DNA from: Lingula anatina
Lineage: Eukaryota; Brachiopoda; Lingulata; Lingulida; Lingulidae
DNA: 20,613 bases
Direction of reading: 5' to 3'
Assembly: GCF_001039355.2 (NCBI RefSeq)
Contig: NW_019775808.1
Coordinates: 8,904-29,516, forward strand
Part shown: piece by piece, positions 10,024 to 18,613 of the stretch
Layout of the letters: each line of letters begins with the position of its first letter
Numbering within the stretch: position 1 is the stretch's first letter
Position numbers and translations under genes: made by a program
The notes under the pieces: generated by a model
What the model saw: only the letters and a program-made list of their open reading frames with translations
What the model was told of the DNA's origin: nothing
The model's database searches: none

Positions 10024-13000
10024 GTAAGACATCTGGAATAAAACTTGGGAGTATTAAAACCGAGACTTTGAGTTTGGCCTCCTCCACAAACTTGAATTTA
10101 GTTTCAGAGAAAGAAAATTTCTAGCATTTGGTGAAAAAATTAACAGACTTGCTTGTTTTACAATCTAGAATTGTTGATTTTTCTTTAGTATTTTTGTGTC
10201 CTGGATTATCCTGAGAAAGATATACACACTTGCACTCCCTTCCTCCCCCTCTCCTGATACATGATAATATTGGTTGATTCTAGGACAATTCCCCCCCCCC
10301 CCCCCGGGCAATTCCCCCCAAAAGAATATGATTTTATATAAAGTAAGGAGTATAAAGTTCAAAACATTTAATCCATTTTATTTATATTTTAATTGTGATA
10401 ATACCAAACAAATTATTCTATAACAAATTCCTTTTTCATTCAGTACAAGTTGAGAAAGTATTATTAAATATCTAATCAAAGTATAACCACCTATTCTCCA
10501 GGTAAAGGTGGGGTAAACAGATGAACAGGTAAACATTTTATGACTATATTCAGTGTATTGGGTAGGTGGATGGTACGGTAATGTGCCAAGCATTTCGACT
10601 GGTCCAATCAATCTGTCCAAAAAAATTATATCATAAAATTAATTTTTCTGGGCTCAGACATTTAGTCCAAATGTCAAAATCATGTGACAGAATTTTTTTT
10701 CTTGTTCCAATTGTTTGACCACATCGTCGGCTAGACTCTGCAAACTTTCAAGCCAGTGAAATAGATGCTGCATGCCTCAGCCCTTTGTCAATTGTTGTCC
10801 TTTCAATAGCTCTTCGTCAATAAGGAAGAAACAATTAATTGAAGATCTAATCTAGAAGCGAGATGTACCTGTCATTTCCTTTGTCCCCGATGACAATAAT
10901 AGTGCTTATAGATATACAATTTGTGCTAATTTAGCAGACTTGCCCTCGCTGACTGATTCGTCACACCGTAACTGGGGGTGGGGGCATTTTAAAAAAGGTC
11001 TGTTCAGGATGAAACCAAATATCGACAGTGGGTAGGATATGTCGTAAACACCTTCATATAGACCATACATAGCATTTGCTAGCAATAAAAAGTTTGGGAA
11101 GAATAAGCAATTTATTTTCAAGTTTGATTGAAATATATATGCATATGATTATGGGGAAACGTTCAATACCACATACAATACCACAAGATCCTACATTTAC
11201 TACAGTTGACCAAAAGAACAGCGGGATTGTCCACCCAGACTTCTTGGTGCCAAATACCATGTGCTGTCAAAATCTGATGAACACGTGTAGCTATTTACCT
11301 ACATGGATAACTGATTTGTCAACAATAAAAATGACATCTTTCTTATCATCTTATAAGAGAATACAATAACTTATATGGCAGTGAAAAGTGGAGCTTCACA
11401 GAGAGTCCCACTGGGTATTTACGTTACCTGTGAGTCACTTTTTATTTCCCCAGATGCATGAAACGTTTATATTAATTAGTGTAATCCATGAAGAACTCCA
11501 TTCCTGTGACCCCCCTCCCCCACATTGGGACTGACTTCATTAACATGTGGTTTGCACTAAGTATGCAGGAGCAGACCAAGTAAGACAAGTCTCTCATTTC
11601 TGCATTTGCTCAATTCTCACAGCAAATTATAAATGTATCTGTTTTGTAAAAATTATGGCAATGAAATGCTTATTTTACATTCGGGTTTTATCACTCAGTG
11701 GGGTTTTCAATATGCAACATGGCTTGTGCACAGTGAGTGTAAAGGCCCCTATATGTAAGAAAATCGGAAGAGTGCTAGCAAGATATGTCTATCGGCACAG
11801 GTAGGCTCCGTAGATTGCCTTTTCTCAATATGTTTTAATATGACATGATTTTTAAATTAAATACTTAAAAGTAATTTTAAGTTACACTAAATTCCATTTG
11901 AGTACCAGTTGGTATTCTTTGATATGGGTGATTGAATTTTCTTCAGAAATACATGCGTCTACGCCTCAATGCCGAGCAAGCTTTTTGAGTTGAAAACAAC
12001 TGATCTCAGACTGGTAAAAAAAAAATCTCAATTAGCTTGATTTTAGTTGACATATTAAAATTCCAGATAGGGTGTACATAGATCACATAACAGGTTTAAG
12101 TCCACTAAAGCTACCGGTTTCAAATATAAGTGACCGGGCATTGTTTACAACACTTGTCTCCGGGGGAAAAAAGCGTCCCACTTTTGAAGCGCGTCATGAA
12201 AATGATCGTAGGTGAGGGAATTAAATAGAAATTGTGAATTGTCGTCTGTTTGAATCTCAAGTAATGTTAGGACATATTGTACACAGCAAAATAAGAATTC
12301 AAAAGGAGGATAAAACGTGCTTGAAACACGTGTTAAGCGAAAAAATTGCGGCTTATCTTGCGTGACACTTTGGGTAGAATGCAATACTTCCGGTAAGATG
12401 GACGTTTTGGCAGATGCCCCAAACAATCCAACGATATCAATGGTTTACATTGCTATATTTTAATCAATTTGATCAAAATGATATTTCTATGAAATTAATT
12501 AATTAATCTTGGTCAAATCATTTGGCATATTACCGTAGTCAAGGAATTAATACTGGCAGATAAGAAAGGGATACCTGTATTTAAGTGAGAAAATCTGTTT
12601 ACCCCACCTCTCCCCAGAGATGCACCTTGATGCAAGACTTACTTAATCAAGGGCAGAAATACTGAAGCAATTAAAAGTATAGTAACATTTAATTCATCAA
12701 AGGATTATCTGGAAGTGCGAGATCATTTGTTTACCCCACTTTACCTGGAGATATACTTTGATTAGATTTTTCATAAATTTTTTTGTACTTCTATTTCTGA
12801 AATTTTCTGTACTTGTACTCCATGAAAATGAATTGTTTAATGAAATTTACTGTTGAGGTGCATCATCACACTAAAAAGTCATACAGTAGAAGAAAGATTT
12901 GAACTTTTTACTCTATGCTTTATTTTTGAATATAAATATATATTCTGTTGGAATGGGTGTGGGTATCATCAGGTGGAAATTGTCCTGATATCTATTGGCT

Positions 13001-16000
13001 GTGTGTGGTTAAACCTATGGTTCAGTGGTCTGAACGGTCATTGATCCGAAAGGGTCATTGGTCTTGTGAAAGGTCTTCTTCCTTGGAATAATTCTAATCA
13101 TGCCCTTGGGCCCTGAATAAAGGACCTTGATTGTTATAAATTTCAGAATCCAGTGACAGGTCTCCTTCCTGGAAATAACTCGAATCATGCCTGGGTACGC
13201 GACAATCTCTACTCCATTCTCTGTGTCTGGGGCCTGGCATTGGCGTATAAGAAGCAAGCCAACATGGATGAAGACAGAGCTAAAGCATATGAACTGGAAC
13301 AGGTAAGGACTGCACAGTCTCAGCAAAACGTTTACCATGATTTTGTTTTATTCAAAATCTTTTTATTTCACTTTTGTCCAGTTTGATGCTTTTCAAAGAT
13401 ATATGAAATTTGCTGCAATTTTTATTAGGTATTTTATTTTGATGGTATAATATAATATTTACCAACACTAATTGTAAGGCCTTTATATACACTAATTATC
13501 TTATAGAGTGTTGTGAAATTGATGCGCGGTCTCCTCAGCTGCATGATGAAGCAAGTGGACAAGTTGGAAACATTTAAGAAGACTCAAAATCCCAGGGATG
13601 CATTACATGCTAAATATGATGCGTGTACTGGAGCTACATGTGTGGGGGATGGGCAGTGGGGGCACCTGCAGATTGATGCCACATCTTTGTATTTACTGTG
13701 TCTGGCAGAGATGACTGCCTCAGGTCAGAACACACTACAACATGTTGATACTGTAACACCTTGTTTTAAAGCTACAGGGAGTTCACAGTATATATATCGC
13801 TCCAAATATTCATTTGTCTTCTCCAGTTCATAGTATATATCCCCCCAAATATTAATACCCTTTGTACTTCTCTAGTAAACATTAAGGTGAGGTGCAATCT
13901 TAATTTTTAATGGCAATAAACTGATGTATAAGTTTTATGTAATTGATCTTATGTGGAGAAGAAGGAGTTATGAAGGGGAAAAGATGTTACAAAAGAGGAA
14001 ATGGAATGCCCCAAATAAATAACTTATTTGCTCTCACCAGCTCCAAGGTGAGAAGTGAAGCTTAAATGTATTTATTGATTATTTGCTTTAAGAAATTGTT
14101 TTTATATGTTATTGTTATGAGAAGACTATATATTGCTCATGAAAAATGCATTACATTTTTTTTTTTTTACAATTTTCATGTTAAAATTGAAGTGTTCCAA
14201 GTTCCATGTTTGTTTTTAGGTCTACAGCTGATATTTACATTAGATGAAGTGGCCTTTGTTCAGAATCTGGTATTTTATATTGAAGCTGCTTACAGAATAC
14301 CAGTAAGTGAAGTAAATCAGCTAAAAGTTAGCTGAGGAAAACATAGTTGCATCACAAAGTGTGCTGCAGTTCATTCTTTGTATCCTTTATTATGATTTGG
14401 TAGCAAACTTGATTTTTAAACTGCACCAGGTTTCAAGGAAGTTTACATAGAATAGTAATAAAAAACAGTGCATGTGCTGCAAATTAGAATAAAAACCCAC
14501 GATGTAGAATTCAAAGAAAACCAAGATATGTCTTTGTAGGAGTAGGAAGAAGAGAAGCCTATTGAGAGGAAATTGAATTTATAACAAAGCATGATTTTGT
14601 CAATTTAGGATTATGGAATATGGGAAAGAGGAGACAAAACCAACCATGGTCTGCCAGAACTGAACTCATCCTCTATTGGCATGGCAAAGGTAGGTAGATG
14701 TTAGCATAGCTCTGAAACTGATAACATTATTCTGACTTTATTGAACAGATATTTCCAGTATTGGCTGTTTTCACATTGGTTGAAGGTGTTGCCTTGTTTT
14801 ATCAGTCCTGTAAATCTTGTTTCTCATTATATTTTGGTATTTGATAAATGAAAGCATCTCTTTGAAATGATCAACTTTTTTTTTTGTTTTGTTGTGTTAT
14901 TGAAGTCTGAGTCAATTTATGTATATTATGTTCCTCTTCTCTTTAGGCCGCACTGGAGGCCATTAATGAGCTGGACTTGTTTGGTGCCCGCGGAGGTCCA
15001 GAGTCAGTGATCCATGTCCTGGCTGATGAGTCTCAACAGTGTCAGGTAGGAAGACAGTCCAGTATACATAAAACAGTGTCAGGTAGGAAGACAGTCCAGT
15101 ATACATAAAACAGTGTCAGGTAGGAAGACAGTCCAGTATACATAAAACAGTGTCAGGTAGGAAGACAGTCCAGTATACATAAAACAGTGTCAGGTAGGAA
15201 GACAGTCCAGTATACATAAAACAGTGTCAGGTAGGAAGACAGTCCAGTATACATAAAACAGTGACAGGTAGGAAGACAGTACAGTATACATAAAACAGTG
15301 ACAGGTAGGAAGACAGTCCGGTATACATAAAACAGTGACAGGTAGGAAGACAGTCCAGTATACATAAAACAGTGACAGGTAGGAAGACAGTCCAGTATAC
15401 ATAAAACAGTGACAGGTAGGAAGACAGTCTGGTATACATAAAACAGTGTCAGGTAGGAAGGCAGGTGTGTCTCAGATTGACTAGATTTTCTACTGCTGAT
15501 ACCTGAACTCATAAAACAGTGTCGTGATTCATGTGATAATGTGAGTATTTATGAGTAACTTGAATGAATGCTGTTATATGTTGTAAATATGGAACTCACC
15601 AACTAGCCCCAAGGCAAGCACTAATTAATATATACTTTATACTGATCAAAGCTAACTTTGGGAACAAGTGGATATTTTGCTTTGTATGTTTTCAGGCTAT
15701 ATTACAGTCAATGCTGCCCAGAGAATCTAATTAATATATACTTTATTCTTATCAAAGCTAACCTTGGGAACAAGTGGATATTTTGCTTTGTATGTTTTCA
15801 GGCTATATTACAGTCAATGCTGCCCAGAGAATCTAATTAATATATACTTTATTCTTATCAAAGCTAACTTTGGGAACAAGTGGATATTTTGCTTTGTATG
15901 TTTTCAGGCTATATTACAGTCAATGCTGCCCAGAGAATCTAATTAATATATACTTTATACTGATCAAAGCTAACCTTGGGAACAAGTGGATATTTTGCTT

Positions 16001-18613
16001 TGTATGTTTTCAGGCTATATTACAGTCAATGCTGCCCAGAGAATCTAATTCAAAGGTAGATATAATACACAGCAAAATGTGAATTAGACACATAACTTTT
16101 ATTGGACTGATTTAGATCAATTATACCAAGGCTGACTACATCTTTGTGAAAACTAATAAAATTTTTTCTAAAAATTATTTTTCTCCCATCAGTCACTTTT
16201 ATACTTATTGTTAACTGTATCTCAGTGTTTTTTACACTAAAAAAGACATGACTTTCATAATAGATTATGGCTGACAAATGCGTATGAATAATTAGAAAAA
16301 CAAATCTTGCATGTGTTAATTTTTTGTATCATCAGAAGCAATAATATTGTTGGAACCCAAAAGGATAAAGATTTGTAATTTAATGTGTATTTCAGGATAA
16401 AATCCTTTAACTTACTATATTACTGTGTATTTCAGGAAGTAGATGCTGGGTTGATCAGTATTGTCAGTTTCCCTGCTTTCTCCATAGATGACCAAGAGCT
16501 GGTGGACCTCACCAAGAAAACCATTGTTGATAAGCTGGAGGTTAGTTTGCACCAGAGAAAATTGTCTGAAAATTCTATATGTCACTTATGCTGAACATGG
16601 CTTTAGTTTCTGAATATAACTGACATTTTTTTTGTTCCCATTTTTTACCCTTTCTATGCTCGGGACTTTGTCTATTTCATCATAGCTATTGATATCTCCT
16701 TGAAAAATAAATATATTTAATTCCTGGCGATTCGTGGGATTCATGGTCTGAGTGAAATAGGGCCATCAAAGTTTTTGCCACGAATTCTTGTTGGTCAAGA
16801 ATTTCAAGAACTGACTACGAATATATACGAATCTGTTAAGAACTTCACAAACTGAATACGATTCAACCATGAATCCTGAAATTTGTCAATTCATGGCGAT
16901 TCGTGGGATTTGTGGTATGTGTGAAATAGGAGCATAACACAGACCTCTGTGCTTATCAGTCCAAGTTTTAAAAGACATGATTTATGTGGTTCCATTTACA
17001 ACAAATAGAGACTTAATATTTTGTGTAAAGGTCACCAAGACACCTTGAGTGCTATTATTGGCTCAAGCCTCACAACCATGCAGCATACTTGATATTAAGA
17101 AAAACTTCATCACTTGGTTCTTTACTGCATATTTGTCTCAACATCATTTTTGTTGTGTCTTTACTTCATTTTTCTTTTATGTGAATTCCAATGGATGTCT
17201 TTGCTTAAATATCTATGCAGTTCACAGTTCATTACCTTAAATATCTATGCAGTTCACAGTTCATTACCTTAAATATCTATGCAGTTCACAGTTCATTACC
17301 TTAAATATCTATGCAGTTCACAGTTCATTACCTTAAATATCTATGCAGTTCACAGTTCATTACCTTAAATATCTATGCAGTTCACAGTTCATTACCTTAA
17401 ATATCTATGCAGTTCACAGTTCATTACCTTAAATATCTATGCAGTTCACAGTTCATTACCTTAAATATCTATGCAGTTCACAGTTCATTACCTTAAATAT
17501 CTATGCAGTTCACAGTTCATTACCTTAAATATCTATGCAGTTCACAGTTCATTACCTTAAATATCTATGCAGTTCACAGTTCATTACCTTAAATATCTAT
17601 GCAGTTCACAGTTCATTACCTTAAATATCTATGCAGTTCACAGTTCATTACCTTAAATATCTATGCAGTTCACAGTTCATTACCTTAAATATCTATGCAG
17701 TTCACAGTTCATTACCTTAAATATCTATGCAGTTCACAGTTCATTACCTTAAATATCTATGCAGTTCACAGTTCATTACCTTAAATATCTATGCAGTTCA
17801 CAGTTCATTACCTTAAATATCTATGCAGTTCACAGTTCATTACCTTAAATATCTATGCAGTTCACAGTTCATTACCTTAAATATCTATGCAGTTCACAGT
17901 TCATTACCTTAAATATCTATGCAGTTCACAGTTCATTACCTTAAATATCTATGCAGTTCACAGTTCATTACCTTAAATATCTATGCAGTTCACAGTTCAT
18001 TACCTTAAATATCTATGCAGTTCACAGTTCATTACCTTAAATATCTATGCAGTTCACAGTTCATTACCTTAAATATCTATGCAGTTCACAGTTCATTACC
18101 TTAAATATCTATGCAGTTCACAGTTCATTACCTTAAATATCTATGCAGTTCACAGTTCATTACCTTAAAACCAGGCAGCCTTATATATCCATGATCCTAT
18201 ATGCAACCATTTGTGATAATTAAGTTTGTTTTCTTCTGGTTGATAATCATTCCTGACTAATAAAAGAATTTAAAAAGATATGCATTTTATTTACAACTTA
18301 TTATCATATTTATGTTATCTTCTTTATTTTTATATGCCTGCTTTTCATGTCATCAATTTTTACGAGCTGTTTAGCAATGAAACAAACTATGAGGTCTTCA
18401 TACATTTTGTCAGCTGTGCTGTATAGCAAAATATTCTTAATAACTCATTTTTATAATAAATCAGTTGTTATCTTTTTAATTTGTGCTGAGCAAAAATATT
18501 TTACCAGTGAAGGAATATAAAATGGACATTAATGGCAAACCTTTTTTTTCTTTGTCCAGGGTCACTATGGCTTTGCCAGGTTTATAAGAGATGGGTACAG
18601 GACAGCAAAAGAG
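9946..18613 (+). CDS. PHKA: Phosphorylase b kinase regulatory subunit alpha, N-terminal 305 residues; gene model
   Basis: Joins 9946-10023, 13147-13302, 13507-13723, 14220-14302, 14609-14689, 14947-15045, 16014-16055, 16436-16540 and 18560-18613 (915 nt, 305 codons). Every junction is GT-AG and every phase agrees. Phosphorylase kinase activates glycogen phosphorylase; its large alpha and beta subunits restrain the catalytic gamma subunit, and alpha carries phosphorylation sites. The part seen is the N-terminal glucoamylase-like (GH15-type) region. It starts [12 protein letters not shown] as in animal alpha subunits, followed by [50 protein letters not shown] and [12 protein letters not shown]. 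That N-terminus separates it from PHKB. Known alpha subunits exceed 1200 residues, so about 900 remain beyond the window, starting with an exon for the usual DP-x-R-x-YY segment. Oddities are duplicated splice sites around exons 6 and 7 and an in-frame extension after exon 9. Confidence 0.95.
10024..13146 (+). other. PHKA intron 1 (3.1 kb), no gene recognised
   Basis: It contains a 17-C run at about 10290-10306, three copies of a TGTTTACCCCAC-containing repeat (10470-10519 on minus, 12596-12632 and 12728-12767 on plus) and a CpG-enriched patch at 12120-12440. Short open frames exist on both strands (for example 11547-11804 plus and 12145-12426 minus) but show no recognised homology. Confidence 0.7.
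13147..13302 (+). CDS. PHKA: PHKA exon 2
   Basis: Acceptor AAATTTCAG, donor CAG|GTAAGG, 52 codons, phase 0-0. Encodes [25 protein letters not shown] and [12 protein letters not shown], all conserved in the alpha family. Confidence 0.96.
13507..13723 (+). CDS. PHKA: PHKA exon 3
   Basis: Acceptor ATCTTATAG, donor TCAG|GTCAGA, 217 bp, ending in phase 1. Encodes [25 protein letters not shown], and [20 protein letters not shown]. Confidence 0.96.
14220..14302 (+). CDS. PHKA: PHKA exon 4
   Basis: Acceptor TGTTTTTAG, donor CCA|GTAAGT, 83 bp. Encodes [19 protein letters not shown], almost the vertebrate wording. Confidence 0.95.
14609..14689 (+). CDS. PHKA: PHKA exon 5
   Basis: Acceptor TCAATTTAG, donor AAG|GTAGGT, 27 codons. 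Encodes [12 protein letters not shown] and [11 protein letters not shown]. Confidence 0.95.
14947..15045 (+). CDS. PHKA: PHKA exon 6, donor inside a minisatellite
   Basis: Acceptor CTCTTTAG, 33 codons, encoding [13 protein letters not shown] and [12 protein letters not shown]. The last bases CAGTGTCAG and the donor GTAGGA form the first unit of a 37-bp array that repeats the same donor sequence downstream. The donor at 15046 is the one that keeps the reading frame into exon 7. Confidence 0.95.
15037..15462 (+). repeat. 37-bp minisatellite repeating the exon 6 splice donor
   Basis: CAGGTAGGA occurs at 15043, 15080, 15117, 15154, 15191, 15228, 15265, 15302, 15339, 15376, 15413 and 15450, an exact 37-bp spacing. 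Units 1-6 and 12 have TGTCAGG and units 7-11 have TGACAGG, so variant units are clustered. The minus strand is open in all frames here only because the unit lacks stop codons on that strand. Confidence 0.97.
15696..15737 (+). pseudogene. Decoy exon 7 copies (first of three; others at 15802 and 15908)
   Basis: An intact acceptor followed by codons for [12 protein letters not shown] and then in-frame TAA, with no donor. The same is true of 15802-15843 and 15908-15949. If spliced in, the transcript would be truncated (poison-exon-like). Confidence 0.85.
16014..16055 (+). CDS. PHKA: PHKA exon 7 (functional copy)
   Basis: 42 bp, 14 codons ([14 protein letters not shown]), acceptor TGTTTTCAG, donor AAG|GTAGAT. 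It is the only one of four copies with a donor and is in frame on both sides. Confidence 0.93.
16436..16540 (+). CDS. PHKA: PHKA exon 8
   Basis: Acceptor TGTATTTCAG, donor GAG|GTTAGT, 35 codons, including [20 protein letters not shown] second GTGTATTTCAG lies about 40 bases upstream, at 16386-16396, so a small local duplication of the acceptor is possible. Confidence 0.95.
16721..16930 (+). repeat. Short element bounded by 41-bp direct repeats in PHKA intron 8
   Basis: 16721-16761 and 16890-16930 share the pattern TTCNTGGCGATTCGTGGGAT...GAAATAGG with a few differences. Between them lie related fragments in the opposite sense (for example CCATGAATCC). It looks like a small interspersed element or decayed transposon; the type is not assigned. 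Confidence 0.6.
17205..18169 (+). repeat. 32-bp satellite array, 30 units, in PHKA intron 8
   Basis: The unit starts TTAAATATCTATGCAG and recurs every 32 bp from 17205 to 18164 with a partial unit after it. All 30 units look identical by eye. There are no spacers, so it is not a CRISPR array. It lies between exons 8 and 9. Confidence 0.97.
18170..18559 (+). other. Remainder of PHKA intron 8
   Basis: AT-rich sequence ending in a pyrimidine-rich tract and TTTGTCCAG at 18559. No other signal is recognised. An in-frame TAA at 18530-18532 bounds the exon 9 reading frame upstream. Confidence 0.7.
18560..18613 (+). CDS. PHKA: PHKA exon 9
   Basis: 18 codons encoding [18 protein letters not shown], matching the family's G-[RK]-Y-G...F-[LI]-RDGY motif. 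Donor GAG|GTATGT is good, and its phase 0 matches the family's exon boundary before the DP-x-R segment. The frame does not close at the donor but continues into the long ORF. Confidence 0.93.

Larger units (their letters stand above)
15621..16055 (+). repeat. 106-bp tandem array (4 units) repeating the exon 7 acceptor and exon body
   Basis: Units start with CTAATTAATATATAC at 15621, 15727, 15833 and 15939. Each contains the poly-pyrimidine/TTTTCAG acceptor and 31-36 bases of exon 7. Exon-like copies start at 15696, 15802, 15908 and 16014. In the first three copies CTAATT runs into TAATATATAC, giving an in-frame TAA and no donor; only the last continues CTAATTCAAAG|GTAGAT. Confidence 0.97.

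Noticed and set aside
11547-11804. Plus-strand 85-codon frame in PHKA intron 1
   Set aside because: No recognised homology, no splice partners in phase, and a length within chance expectation for a 3-kb intron.
15153-15512. Long minus-strand frames rich in [12 protein letters not shown]-type repeats
   Set aside because: They arise because the 37-bp repeat unit lacks stop codons on that strand, so all three frames cycle through the same peptide. The array is the exon 6 donor repeat.
17205-18169. CRISPR-like regular array
   Set aside because: The 32-bp units abut directly with no spacers, and the context is an animal intron. It is a simple tandem satellite.
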